From Pararhizobium polonicum (GTDB taxonomy: Bacteria > Pseudomonadota > Alphaproteobacteria > Rhizobiales > Rhizobiaceae): a stretch of DNA of 64,000 nucleotides. The translations under genes and the position numbers were made by a program. Below, piece by piece: positions 43,768 to 53,282 of the stretch (its first letter is position 1; every line of letters begins with the position of its first letter). The DNA lies in NCBI RefSeq assembly GCF_001687365.1, contig NZ_LGLV01000019.1, positions 62,001-126,000 of the forward strand, written 5' to 3'. The notes under the pieces are model-generated. The model was not told the origin of the DNA. It searched no databases and saw nothing but the letters and a program-made list of their open reading frames with translations.

Positions 43768-46700
43768 CTAGACCGGCACCGCATCATCCGGAACGGGCGC
43801 ATCCGACCCCTCGACCTTCACCTCATCCGTCTTTTCCGGCGGCCTGATGCGGAACCAAGCGATATAGAGCGCCGGCAGGAAGAGCAGCGTCAGCACCGTG
43901 CCGACGATGATGCCGCCCATCATGGCGTAGGCCATCGGTCCCCAGAAGATTTCCCGGGAGATCGGGATCAGCGCCAGACTGGCGGCCGCAGCCGTCAGCA
44001 TGATCGGCCGCATGCGATGCTCGGTCGCCTCCTGCACTGCCTGCCAGGGGGCAATCCCCTCCTCTCGCAGATGTTCGATCTGCACCACCAGAATGACCGA
44101 GTTTCGGATGAGGATGCCGATCAGCGCCAGAATCCCGAGAATGGCGACAAACCCCATCGGCGAATTGCTGGATAGCAACGCCACCACCACCCCGATCAGC
44201 GCCAGTGGCGCCACCGCAAAGACGAGGAACAGACGCGAGAAACTCTGGAGCTGGATCATCAGGATCGTTGCCATGACGAACAGCATCAACGGCACGACGG
44301 CGACAATCGGCGCCTGGCTCTTGCCGCTTTCCTCGACGCTGCCACCAACCTCGACCGTGTAGCCGGGCGGCAACGTTGCGGTGTAGGCGGAGACATCCTT
44401 CGACAACTGCGCCACGATCGTCGCCGGCTGCGTCGCATCGACGATACCGGCCTTGACGGTCAAGGTCGGCAAGCGCGACCGGCGCCAGACGACCGGCTGC
44501 TCCATCTCGTAGCGGAAGTTCGCCACCGCTGCCAGCGGAACGGAATTGCCGTTGGTTCCCGGAAGCTGCAGATCGCGCAGGGTCTCGATCGACTGCCGCT
44601 CGGATGCCTTGGCGCGGGCAACCACGTTGATGAGATAGATATCATCGCGAACCTGCGTCACCGTGGTGCCGCCAACGATGCCGTTCAGAGCCGATGCGAT
44701 ATCCTGCGAGGTCACCCCGAGCTGGCGGGCCTTGTCCTGCAGCACGTCGACCTTGATGACGCGGGCCGGCTCGTTCCAGTCGTAGACGATATCCCCGAGC
44801 AGCGGGTTGCGGCCGAGAACACTGCCGAGTTCGAGCGCATGCTGGCGGACCTCGCCGATATCCGGTCCGCTAACCCTGTACTGCACGGGCCGGCCGACCG
44901 GCGGACCGATATCCAAGAGCTTCACATAGGCATCGGTCCCGACGAAGGTCTCCTTCAGGTATTTCTGCAGATCGGCACGCAGCTTGTCGCGCACTTCAAG
45001 GCTCTTGGTGACGATGATCGTCTGGCCGAACGAGGTATCCGGCGGCTGCACGTCGAACGACAGGACGAAGCGCACGGCGCCCTCTCCGACATAGGTCGAC
45101 CAGCGCTCGACATCGGGATTGCCGACGAGCTTGTCCTTTTCGAACTTCGCCATCTGCGCATTGGTCTCGGTGATCGAGGAATTCTGCGGCAGCGACCAGT
45201 CGACAATCAGTTCAAGCCGGTCGGATGACGGGAAGAACTGCTGCTGCACGTGGGTCATGCCAAACAGCGACAGGGCGAAAATGGCCACCGTGAAAGCGAT
45301 CGTCGTCCACTTCCAGCGCATGCACCAGACCAGGAGACCGGCGAATATCCGCGCCAGCCGGCCCTTCTCGTCGTGATGCTGCTTCATCGTCTTGGGCAGG
45401 ATGGTAACCCCGAGCAATGGCGCGAAAACCACCGCGACGACCCAGGACACCAGCAGCGAGACGGCAATGACGACGAACAGCGTGAAGGTGAACTCACCGG
45501 CAGCACTGTTGTTGAGACCGACCGGAATGAAGCTTGCGACGGTGACGAGGGTACCTGTCAGCATCGGAAAGGCGGTGGACGTATAGACATAGGTCGCCGC
45601 CTTGCGCAGAGAATCCCCCGTCTCCAGCCGCGCCACCATCATTTCAACCGCAATCATCGCGTCATCGACCAGAAGCCCCAGCGCGATGATCAGCGCGCCG
45701 AGCGAGATACGCTGCAGCGAGATGCCGAAATAGGACATGACGACGAAGGTGATGGCCAGCGTCAGCGGGATAGACAGGGCGACGACAAGGCCGGCGCGCA
45801 CGCCGAGGCTGACGAAGCTGACGGCCAGGACGATGATCACCGCCTCGGCAAGGCCGCGCGTAAAGCCCGACACCGCCTCCTCGACGATCAGCGGCTGATC
45901 GGACACCAGATGCACATCGACGCCAACCGGCAGTTCCGCCTCGACCTGTTTGATCTGCTCTTCGACATGCTTGCCGAATTCCAGAAGATTGGCCCCCTGC
46001 TTCATGCCGATCGCAAGGCCGATGGCCGGCTCGCCGTTGAAGCGGAACAGCGCCGAGGGCGGATCGGTATAGCCGCGGGTAATCGTGGCGATGTCACTTA
46101 GGCGGAAGAAACGATTATTGACCTGCAGATTGACGGCGCTCAGGCTGTCTTCGGACGAGAACTGGCCGTTGACGCGAACGCTGACGCGCTCGCCATCCGC
46201 CTGCACCACACCCGACGGCGCGATGGCATTCTGCGCCTGCAGCGTGGCAACGACATCGTTCTGATTGATCCCGAGGGCCGCGAGCTGACGCGTCGAGAAT
46301 TCGAGATAGATCACCTCGTCCTGCGCGCCGACAATATCGACCTTGCCGATATTCGGGACGGTCAAGATCTGCCGGCGTGCGGTCTCGACATAGTCACGCA
46401 ACTGCCGCTGGGTGAGACCATCCGCCGTGAAGGCATAGATATTGCCGAAGACATCGCCGAAGCGGTCGTTGAACGACGGGCCGACGACGCCGGACGGGAA
46501 CTGGCCGCTGATATCGCCGATCATATTGCGAACGGTCACCCAGATAGAGGCGACATCGCGTGCCTTCGTCGTATCCTTGAGATTGACGAAGACGAGTGTC
46601 TGGCCCGGCGTGGTGATGCTGCGGGTGTAGTCGAGCGATTCCAGTTCCTCGAGCTTACGCTCGATGCGTTCGGTAACCTGGCGGGTGGTCTCCTCGACCG

Positions 46701-46872
46701 AGGCGCCCGGCCACTGCGCCGAGATCGTCATCGTCTTGATCGTAAAGGACGGATCTTCCTCGCGGCCAAGGCTCAGATAGGAGAAGAACCCGAGCAGGCC
46801 GAAGACGATCATGAAATACCAGACCATCGACGCATGATCGAGCGCCCAGTCGGACAGGTTGAACTTCTTCAT
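43768..46872 (-). CDS. RND efflux transporter permease (TriC-like)
   Basis: The 1034-residue inner-membrane pump begins MKKFNLSDWALDH and contains LGREEDPSFTIKTMTI, close to TriC-type pumps. The TM4 aspartate pair is in LGLLVDDAMIAVEMM. In TM10 the usual lysine is replaced by arginine (IGILIRNSVILVVQIEHL). It overlaps the upstream adaptor gene by four bases. The two preceding lipoprotein adaptors strengthen the TriABC comparison. No outer-membrane factor is encoded here. Confidence 0.92.
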   Translation of the reverse strand: MKKFNLSDWALDHASMVWYFMIVFGLLGFFSYLSLGREEDPSFTIKTMTISAQWPGASVEETTRQVTERIERKLEELESLDYTRSITTPGQTLVFVNLKDTTKARDVASIWVTVRNMIGDISGQFPSGVVGPSFNDRFGDVFGNIYAFTADGLTQRQLRDYVETARRQILTVPNIGKVDIVGAQDEVIYLEFSTRQLAALGINQNDVVATLQAQNAIAPSGVVQADGERVSVRVNGQFSSEDSLSAVNLQVNNRFFRLSDIATITRGYTDPPSALFRFNGEPAIGLAIGMKQGANLLEFGKHVEEQIKQVEAELPVGVDVHLVSDQPLIVEEAVSGFTRGLAEAVIIVLAVSFVSLGVRAGLVVALSIPLTLAITFVVMSYFGISLQRISLGALIIALGLLVDDAMIAVEMMVARLETGDSLRKAATYVYTSTAFPMLTGTLVTVASFIPVGLNNSAAGEFTFTLFVVIAVSLLVSWVVAVVFAPLLGVTILPKTMKQHHDEKGRLARIFAGLLVWCMRWKWTTIAFTVAIFALSLFGMTHVQQQFFPSSDRLELIVDWSLPQNSSITETNAQMAKFEKDKLVGNPDVERWSTYVGEGAVRFVLSFDVQPPDTSFGQTIIVTKSLEVRDKLRADLQKYLKETFVGTDAYVKLLDIGPPVGRPVQYRVSGPDIGEVRQHALELGSVLGRNPLLGDIVYDWNEPARVIKVDVLQDKARQLGVTSQDIASALNGIVGGTTVTQVRDDIYLINVVARAKASERQSIETLRDLQLPGTNGNSVPLAAVANFRYEMEQPVVWRRSRLPTLTVKAGIVDATQPATIVAQLSKDVSAYTATLPPGYTVEVGGSVEESGKSQAPIVAVVPLMLFVMATILMIQLQSFSRLFLVFAVAPLALIGVVVALLSSNSPMGFVAILGILALIGILIRNSVILVVQIEHLREEGIAPWQAVQEATEHRMRPIMLTAAAASLALIPISREIFWGPMAYAMMGGIIVGTVLTLLFLPALYIAWFRIRPPEKTDEVKVEGSDAPVPDDAVPV

Positions 46873-47948
46873 GAGCGTGCCTCGTCTTCAACTTTCACTT
46901 TCTGGCCTTCCTTGAGACTGTGTACCCCGGCGGTGATGACGCGCATGCCGGCGTCGATACCGGAGGTGACGACAATATTGCCGGCCACTTCAGGCCCCGT
47001 TACCACTTCGCGGGCGCTCACCGTTGCGTCACCCTGCGCAACCACCCAGACATAGGATTTGCCGTCGCGCGCAAGAATCGCGGTTGCCGGCAGAATCATC
47101 CGCTCGACGACGGCCTCCGTCTGCGTGGCGGTGATCGTGGTTCCAAGCCGGAAGCCTGCCGGCGGATTTTCCAGGGCAATCTTGACGCGGCGCGTTCGCG
47201 TCGCCGCGTCTGCCGCCGGCGCGATCTCGCGCACCTTGCCGTTCACGACCATGGCGGGATTGATCTGGAGAGAAACCGAAAACGGCGTACCCACCGGCAA
47301 AAGTGCATTGCCGTCCGGAACGTCCACCACGGCATCCCTGTCATCCGGCCGGGCGACGGTCACGACGGAGGCGCCGGCCGCGACGACCTGTCCGACCTCC
47401 GCGCCGGTCTCCGTCACCACGCCGTCAAATGCTGCCGTGATCTGCGTGTAGGAAAGCTGTTCCTGGGCCTTCGACAAGGCCGCGCGCGATTGCACGACAG
47501 ACGCCTGCGCACTGGCGCTCGTCTGTTGCGCACTTTCGACGGACGCCTGTGTTTCCGTGCCGACCTTGAACAGCGCCTCGGTCCGCCGTTCGACGGAGAG
47601 GGCATTGGCAAGCGAGGCTTCCGCATTGGCCAGATCGGCCTTGGCCGATCCCACGGCAAGTTCAAGCGCTGTTGGATCGAGCGCTGCCAGCAACTGCCCC
47701 TCGGTCACCGTATCTCCCGTATCGACATCGCGGGCAACGAGCAGGCCTGTGACGCGCGGGCCGAAGATGGTTTGAACCTTTGGCTGCACGGTGCCGGCAA
47801 AGCTGGAACCGGGCAGCGCCTGAAGGGTCACGATTTGCGACAGCACGGGGCGGATCGGCGGTGGCGCCTCATCCTCTTTTTTCTGGCAGCCCGCCAGCGT
47901 GGCAAGCGTGAGTGGCGCAAGCAGCAGCGCCAGCGATATCCGGTTCAT
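46869..47948 (-). CDS. RND adaptor lipoprotein (second of two)
   Basis: The 359-residue adaptor has a lipobox (TLAGC) giving lipid attachment at the cysteine near residue 21. An alpha-helical hairpin (about 95-165) lies within the lipoyl-like domain, followed by beta-barrel and proximal domains. It overlaps the pump gene (ATGA) and the preceding adaptor gene. Having two different adaptors recalls TriA/TriB. Confidence 0.92.
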   Translation of the reverse strand: MNRISLALLLAPLTLATLAGCQKKEDEAPPPIRPVLSQIVTLQALPGSSFAGTVQPKVQTIFGPRVTGLLVARDVDTGDTVTEGQLLAALDPTALELAVGSAKADLANAEASLANALSVERRTEALFKVGTETQASVESAQQTSASAQASVVQSRAALSKAQEQLSYTQITAAFDGVVTETGAEVGQVVAAGASVVTVARPDDRDAVVDVPDGNALLPVGTPFSVSLQINPAMVVNGKVREIAPAADAATRTRRVKIALENPPAGFRLGTTITATQTEAVVERMILPATAILARDGKSYVWVVAQGDATVSAREVVTGPEVAGNIVVTSGIDAGMRVITAGVHSLKEGQKVKVEDEARS

Positions 47949-49042
47949 TCTGCCTGTTCCTTGATGACATCAACCACTTGGCCGGGGCGCAACATCTTCG
48001 CACCATCGACCACAACGTTATCGCCCTTGGTGAGACCTTCGGAAATCAGCACGCGGCCGGTCTCGTAAGGGCCGACTGTCACCGGCTTCAGGTTGACCGT
48101 GCTGTCCTTCGTATTCACCACCCAGACAGCCGGTTTTCCATCCAGCACGGAAAGCGACGTCCATGGCAGGACCACCAGCTTCGTCGGCATGCCACGGGCA
48201 AAACCGGTCACCGGTGCGCCAAGCGTCATGCGGTCGGGCGTGCTGTCCATGGCGATCTTGACGCGCACGGTTCCCGTTGCCGTATTGATCGTCGGAGAGA
48301 TTTCGCTGACCGTTCCTCCGGTTTTGACCGAGGGGTCGCTGATCAGCGCCAGTTCTATTTTCGGCTCCGAAGGCTTTTGGAACAGCAGCGATTCATAGAC
48401 TTCGAAGATCGCGTCGCGCGGACCGTCCCTGGCAACGGTGAACATGGTCTGCGCCGCCTGGACCACCTGGCCCGCCTCCGCGTTGCGCACGGTGACGATC
48501 CCATCGGCATCCGCCCGAAGCTCGGTATAGGACAGGGCGTCGCGCGAGGTGCCGAGTTGCGCATTGGCGGAATCGAGCGATCCTTGCGTCGTCTGCAGGG
48601 CTGTCTGCGCCTGATCAAAGGCCTCCTGCGTGGTCGAGTTCTTCGCCAGCAGCGATTTCTGGCGCTCGAATGAGGAAGAAGCCTGCTTGACCTGTGCCTC
48701 CGCCGCGCGGACCGCGGCCTCGGCAGCCTGGACATCCGCCTTTTGTTCACTCGGATCGATGCGCGCCAGAACATCACCGGCCTTCACATGCGATCCGACG
48801 TCGGCGTGCCAATCGGTTATCTGGCCGCTGACGCGGAAGGAAAGATTGGTCTGGACATGGGCGACAACCTCGCCGGTCAGCGTCACAGACTGCTGGTGAT
48901 CGACAAAGTCGGCACTCTGAACCTGGACCGTTGTTTTTCCCGTTTCCGGAGGCTTGGTTTCGCCCTGGCAGGACGCCAGAACCAGGACCGCGACCGATGC
49001 CGCGCACCACCCGCCAAAGCGGGATTTTCGTTCTTTGTTCAT
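47945..49042 (-). CDS. RND adaptor lipoprotein (first of two)
   Basis: The roughly 365-residue adaptor has a basic n-region, a hydrophobic core and lipobox VLASC. It contains the hairpin DVQAAEAAVRAAEAQVKQAS and the lipoyl half-motif IDPSEQK. I chose ATG 49042 because it gives a standard lipoprotein signal. An in-frame ATG at 49078 has GAGGGG upstream, but it would place the operator-like GGTTCG/CGAAC dyad inside the coding region. Either start leaves the mature protein unchanged. Confidence 0.88.
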   Translation of the reverse strand: MNKERKSRFGGWCAASVAVLVLASCQGETKPPETGKTTVQVQSADFVDHQQSVTLTGEVVAHVQTNLSFRVSGQITDWHADVGSHVKAGDVLARIDPSEQKADVQAAEAAVRAAEAQVKQASSSFERQKSLLAKNSTTQEAFDQAQTALQTTQGSLDSANAQLGTSRDALSYTELRADADGIVTVRNAEAGQVVQAAQTMFTVARDGPRDAIFEVYESLLFQKPSEPKIELALISDPSVKTGGTVSEISPTINTATGTVRVKIAMDSTPDRMTLGAPVTGFARGMPTKLVVLPWTSLSVLDGKPAVWVVNTKDSTVNLKPVTVGPYETGRVLISEGLTKGDNVVVDGAKMLRPGQVVDVIKEQAE

Positions 49043-49079
49043 CTGCAACCGTTCGTTCTGATATTTATACCGAACCATT

Positions 49080-49097
49080 TATTGTGGCCCCTCAATA
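49080..49097. promoter_or_regulatory. Inverted repeat TATTG-N8-CAATA upstream of the Tri-like operon
   Basis: Five-base arms flank TGGCCCCT. Nearby, TATAAA on the minus strand (around 49063-49069) sits between GGTTCG and CGAAC arms, so this short region looks like an operator/promoter cluster. No local repressor gene is present. Confidence 0.3.
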
Positions 49098-49293
49098 TAC
49101 ACAACGCGCACCAAATACAAGCCGGTCGGCAGGCAGACCGCGCTCACTGCGATAAACTATCCGTTCCCTGCCCAAGTGGGAATATATCAGAAACCATACG
49201 GGTTTATTGCGCAAGTAGAAAGAAAACCTGCGGTTGAAATTTACATGCCGACAGGGGCCGGGCCGTCCTGAACGACGGCAGGCACAGGGAGAA

Positions 49294-49764
49294 TTACGGC
49301 TGACCAGCCGTTGCGGCGGCCAGCAGGCGGGCCATCGAGCTTTCGTCGAAAGGCTTGGTGATGTGGGGGATTTTGCGCAGCGCGGCCGGAAAGAACGAGT
49401 TCTCGCCGTAACCGGAAACGAAGCCGAAAGGCATGCCGCGCGCAGCAAGAAGAGCGGCAAAATCGAAGCTCGTCTGGGAGCCCAGATTGACGTCGAGAAG
49501 AGCAAAATCGAAGGGCTGCGCTTCGATCAGGACACCGGCCTCAGCCAGATTTCCGGCAATTTCGACATGTTCGACGCCAAGGGAGCGCAAAATATCCTCG
49601 GCTTCCATGGCAATGATGAAATTGTCTTCGAGCACCAGCACGCGCCTGATCGAAAGTGAAGTTTCCGTAAGCGCCAACGATAGGGTCCTGTCTGCAATTC
49701 GTCCGGCGGCATTAAGCCGCGGCCCTTGGACCCGAGCAGTATGGCAAGAACGGGGCAGTGACAT
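49294..49764 (-). CDS. Single-domain response regulator
   Basis: The protein is up to 156 residues and consists of one receiver domain: acidic residues in LVLEDNF, phospho-acceptor Asp in FALLDVNLG, and conserved lysine in HITKPFDES. There is no output domain. Such proteins in rhizobia often act with HWE-type kinases in phosphorelays; no kinase is adjacent. The first 35 residues are not receiver-like. The true start may be a TTG near 49674. Confidence 0.8.
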   Translation of the reverse strand: MSLPRSCHTARVQGPRLNAAGRIADRTLSLALTETSLSIRRVLVLEDNFIIAMEAEDILRSLGVEHVEIAGNLAEAGVLIEAQPFDFALLDVNLGSQTSFDFAALLAARGMPFGFVSGYGENSFFPAALRKIPHITKPFDESSMARLLAAATAGQP

Positions 49765-49804
49765 TTAAATAAGACACGTCCCCGGCGATATCTCCGCGCA
49801 TGGT

Positions 49805-50560
49805 TCAGATGAAGGGGCGGCTCTTTTCGTGATATCCTTCCCAGCCGGCCATCTTCATCAGCCCCTCATCATCCAGAATGTCGCAGCCGCGATCGGCCCA
49901 GCGAATCAGCTTGCGCTCACCCAGCTTTTTCAGCGTCTTGTTGGTGTGGACGATGGAAAGCCCGAGCGTATCGGCCACATGCTGCTGCGTGATCGGAATC
50001 GAGACGCGCGCACCTTTGAACAGATTGCTGGCCTTGGCCCGCTGGTAGAGAAAAGCCAGAAGATAGGCCGCCCGCTCCAGTGCCGAGCGGCGTCCGATGC
50101 TCAGGAGGTTTTCATCGAGGATGCGCTCTTCCTGCGCGGCGATCCAGGTGAGGTCGTAGGCAAGGTCGGGATAGTTACGATAGAGCACGCCGAGTTTGTC
50201 GCGCTCGAAGACGCACAGCGTTATGGGCGAAAGCGCCTCGACCGAATGCTGCATCTCGCCCATGAGGCTGCCCTGCAGCCCGATAAGGTCCCCTGGCATC
50301 ATGTAATTGAGGATCTGGCGGCGGCCATCGTCCAGCATCTTGTAGCGAAAGCCCCAGCCCGAAAGAACCGTGAAGAGGTGCGCGCTATTCGACCCTTCCA
50401 CCAGGATCGTGGTTCCCGCATCGACCGCCAGTTCGCCCGTCTTGAAATTTGAAACGAACTCCAGTTCATCCGGCTTGAACTCGCGGAAATGCGGCAGCGC
50501 CCGCAGGGGACATTGTTCGCACGGCGTCTGTCGGTTGTTCCGGGTTTTTGGCGCGGCCAT
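49805..50560 (-). CDS. Crp/Fnr family transcriptional regulator
   Basis: The 251-residue regulator has an N-terminal PCEQCPLRALPHF segment, a cyclic-nucleotide-binding-type beta-barrel (ILVEGSNSAHLFTVLSGWGFR, GDLIGLQGSLMG) and a C-terminal winged helix (PITQQHVADTLGLSIVHTNKTLKKL). Only two cysteines are in the N-terminal motif, against the four ligands of FNR, so a 4Fe-4S oxygen sensor like FNR is unlikely. AAAGG supports ATG 50560. A 9-bp-arm dyad lies 32 bases upstream. Confidence 0.9.
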   Translation of the reverse strand: MAAPKTRNNRQTPCEQCPLRALPHFREFKPDELEFVSNFKTGELAVDAGTTILVEGSNSAHLFTVLSGWGFRYKMLDDGRRQILNYMMPGDLIGLQGSLMGEMQHSVEALSPITLCVFERDKLGVLYRNYPDLAYDLTWIAAQEERILDENLLSIGRRSALERAAYLLAFLYQRAKASNLFKGARVSIPITQQHVADTLGLSIVHTNKTLKKLGERKLIRWADRGCDILDDEGLMKMAGWEGYHEKSRPFI

Positions 50561-50591
50561 TTGGTACCTTTGTCGGATGAGAGTTTTGGGC

Positions 50592-50615
50592 GGGAAATCA
50601 GGACTTTGATTTCCC
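50592..50615. promoter_or_regulatory. Dyad GGGAAATCA-N6-TGATTTCCC upstream of the Crp/Fnr gene
   Basis: Perfect nine-base arms separated by six bases lie between divergent Crp/Fnr and dehydrogenase genes. The half-sites contain ATCA/TGAT but in the orientation opposite to the FNR box. It could be an autoregulatory site or a leader hairpin. Confidence 0.5.
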
Positions 50616-50738
50616 TTGAAAATTAGGGCCTCATGTTCTTCCGGCAAGGGGGCTTGGCAAAGCACCGGTGGACTTCTCCCGGCTAGGCGCCTAGTTTTCC
50701 GTTGAAGATCATGCCCTTGAGAACGAGACGGAACAGCG

Positions 50739-51674
50739 ATGAATCACCCAGCCTTTGCCAGCAACCATGTCGCGGTCGTAACCGGAGCAGCGTCCGGGAT
50801 AGGACTTGCCGCCGCCAAACGGTTCGCGGGCCTCGGCATGAACGTCGTGCTCGCCGATCTGCCGGGTGAGCAGCTGGACAAGGCCGCGCGCGAGACGGCG
50901 GCCGTCTCCCCGCACGGCCCCGGCAGCGTTGTTGCCGTGCCTACGGATGTTGCCAGCACCGATGCCCTCAAGGCACTGGAAAAAGCCGCGGTCGATCGTT
51001 TCGGCCGGGTGCACGTGCTGATGAACAATGCCGGCATCCAGCCCGGAAGCTCTATATTCGGCGCGCAGGATGCCTGGGAAAAGGTATTCGCGGTCAATCT
51101 TTGGGGCGTCATCAACGGATCGCGCATCTTTGCACCCGCCATGATCGCCCACGGTCAGACCGGTCTCATCATCAACACCGGCTCCAAGCAGGGCATCACC
51201 ACGCCGCCGGGCGATCCCGCCTACAATGTCACGAAAACCGGCGTCAAAGCCTTTACCGAAGCGCTGCAGCACGAACTGCGCAATACGCCCGGCTGCGCCA
51301 TATCCGCCCATCTGCTGATTCCCGGCTTCGTCTATACCGGGCTGACCGCGAACGGCCGCACGGAAAAGCCGGAAAGCGCATGGACGCCGCAGGAGACGGT
51401 CGATTTCATGATGCTGAGCCTTGAAGGCGGCGACTTCTACATTCTCTGCCCCGACAATGACGTCGAGCGCGCCACCGACGAGAAGCGCATTCTCTGGGCC
51501 GCCGGCGACATCATCGAAAACCGCCCGCCGCTGTCGCGCTGGCATCCCGATTACGCCGATGCCTTCAAGCTTTTCTGGCAAAGCAACGCCCGGAGATCGG
51601 CTGAACGCGGTAGCAAGTGCCCCTTCGCGCGTTCATGCGGTGGACGATGTGTTCACACAGAAGCGCTGGCGTAG
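50739..51674 (+). CDS. Short-chain dehydrogenase/reductase
   Basis: The 311-residue cytosolic oxidoreductase has the classical SDR features: TGAASGIGLA cofactor motif near residue 16, NNAGI, catalytic Ser in INTGSKQG, and YNVTKTG containing Tyr-x3-Lys. Substrate is unknown. After LFWQSNARR the last 25 or so residues (rich in Arg, Cys and Ser) look unlike normal SDR C-termini and may result from a late frameshift. The next gene starts 48 bases later, so the two may be co-transcribed. Confidence 0.9.
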   Translation: MNHPAFASNHVAVVTGAASGIGLAAAKRFAGLGMNVVLADLPGEQLDKAARETAAVSPHGPGSVVAVPTDVASTDALKALEKAAVDRFGRVHVLMNNAGIQPGSSIFGAQDAWEKVFAVNLWGVINGSRIFAPAMIAHGQTGLIINTGSKQGITTPPGDPAYNVTKTGVKAFTEALQHELRNTPGCAISAHLLIPGFVYTGLTANGRTEKPESAWTPQETVDFMMLSLEGGDFYILCPDNDVERATDEKRILWAAGDIIENRPPLSRWHPDYADAFKLFWQSNARRSAERGSKCPFARSCGGRCVHTEALA

Positions 51675-51721
51675 CGCTCTGTTTGCTGCTTCTCTGCATT
51701 CCAATCAACGGGTTTCATGAC

Positions 51722-53278
51722 ATGACCAGCGGCATCCACCACATCACCCTGATCACCCGCAAGGTGCAGCCCAATGTCGATTTTTACACCGGCTTCCTCG
51801 GCCTGCGCCTCGTCAAGCGCACGGCCGGTTTCGAGGACGCCGCGCAGCTTCATCTGCTCTACGGTGACGAGACCGGATCGCCGGGATCGCTGGTGACTTT
51901 TCTCGTCTGGCAGGACGGTGCGCCCGGCCGCGTCGGCCATGGTCAGCCGAGCGAAATCGCCTTTGCCATCGCACCGGAAAGCATCGGCTTCTGGCTCACA
52001 CGCGCCCTGCGCTACAGTGTAACGGCAACCGGCCCCACACATGAATTCGGCGAGCCCGTCATCCGGTTGAAGGATCCGGATGGCGTCATCGTCAAGCTTG
52101 TCGGCACGGAAGCCGTGGCCGGCCCTGCCGTTCATGTCACGTCCGATATCCCGCAGGCAGACGCAATCCGCAGGCTACGCGGCGCAACGATCCTGACGGC
52201 CACGCCAGACGGCACCGCGGCCTTCGTGACCCGGCATTTCGGCTATACGGAAACGGAGAGGACGGAGGCGATCCGCCGGCTGACCTCGGCCTCCGGCGAC
52301 GTCATCGACGTGCGCGATGCCGCCGGATTCTGGACGGCGGCCCCAGGCACCGGGACGATCGACCACATCGCGTTTCGCGCAACCGATATGTCAGCGGTAA
52401 ACAATGCCCGAATGCAGCTGGAGGCGGAAGACGCCGGCGAGATTTCCGCCCATGACCGGAAATATTTCTACTCCCTCTATGTCCGCGAACCGGGCGGCAC
52501 GCTGTTTGAGCTGGCCACCGATGCGCCGGGCATGACGGTGGACGAAAGCCAGGAGACGCTCGGAACGAAACTCTTCGTCCCCGAGCATTTCGGCGGCGAT
52601 CTGGAAGCCAACCTCGTCATGTTGCCGCAATTTGCGCTTCCCGGCGAGGAGCGTTTTACCGAGCGCGACCTGCCCTTCATTCACCGCCTGCATCAGCCGG
52701 AACACCCGGATGGCCGCACCATCGTCCTCTTGCACGGCAGCGGCGCCAACGAAACCAGCCTTTTGCCACTCGGCCGCCAGATCGCCCCGCATTCGCTGCT
52801 CCTCAGCCTTCGCGGCCGCAGCACCGAGGAAGGGTTCCCGCGCTTCTTCCGCCGGATCACCCCGTTTACCTTCGACCAGAAGGATATCGCCTCCGAAGCC
52901 GAAGCCTTCGTCGCGATGATCGAAGGCGCCATTTCCGCCTATGGCATCGACCGCGAAAAGATGGTTTTCGTCGGCTATTCGAACGGCGCCAATATGCTGG
53001 TCGCCACCATGCTGCTGCACCCGGGGCTGATCAAGAATGCCGCGCTGCTACGCATGATGAACCCATTGGACACCGTCCCGCAAACCGATCTGACCGGCAC
53101 CAATGTGCTGATGGTGACGGGCAAGACGGACCCCTATGCCCACTATGCACCGCCGCTCGAAACCCTTTTCCGCAAGGCGGGGGCGACGCTCGATACCGTC
53201 ACATTGAAAGCCGGGCACGAGATCGGCGCCATGGATGCTCAGGCCGTCCGGGAATGGCTGAAGGCGAAGACGCCCTGA
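51722..53278 (+). CDS. Fused ring-cleaving dioxygenase (MhqO-like) and alpha/beta-hydrolase (MhqD-like)
   Basis: The 518-residue protein joins two enzymes. Residues 1-300 are a double VOC (glyoxalase/extradiol dioxygenase) unit with probable metal ligands in GIHHITL (6-7), DHIAF (His214) and LFELATD (Glu263). Residues 320-518 are a carboxylesterase/phospholipase-type hydrolase with HGSGANE, nucleophile Ser420 in GYSNGAN, Asp470 in GKTDPY and His499 in KAGHE. In Bacillus subtilis MhqO and MhqD are separate products of the MhqR quinone-stress regulon. A role in quinone or hydroquinone detoxification is inferred. ATG 51722 starts the VOC domain. Confidence 0.9.
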   Translation: MTSGIHHITLITRKVQPNVDFYTGFLGLRLVKRTAGFEDAAQLHLLYGDETGSPGSLVTFLVWQDGAPGRVGHGQPSEIAFAIAPESIGFWLTRALRYSVTATGPTHEFGEPVIRLKDPDGVIVKLVGTEAVAGPAVHVTSDIPQADAIRRLRGATILTATPDGTAAFVTRHFGYTETERTEAIRRLTSASGDVIDVRDAAGFWTAAPGTGTIDHIAFRATDMSAVNNARMQLEAEDAGEISAHDRKYFYSLYVREPGGTLFELATDAPGMTVDESQETLGTKLFVPEHFGGDLEANLVMLPQFALPGEERFTERDLPFIHRLHQPEHPDGRTIVLLHGSGANETSLLPLGRQIAPHSLLLSLRGRSTEEGFPRFFRRITPFTFDQKDIASEAEAFVAMIEGAISAYGIDREKMVFVGYSNGANMLVATMLLHPGLIKNAALLRMMNPLDTVPQTDLTGTNVLMVTGKTDPYAHYAPPLETLFRKAGATLDTVTLKAGHEIGAMDAQAVREWLKAKTP

Positions 53279-53282
53279 AACG

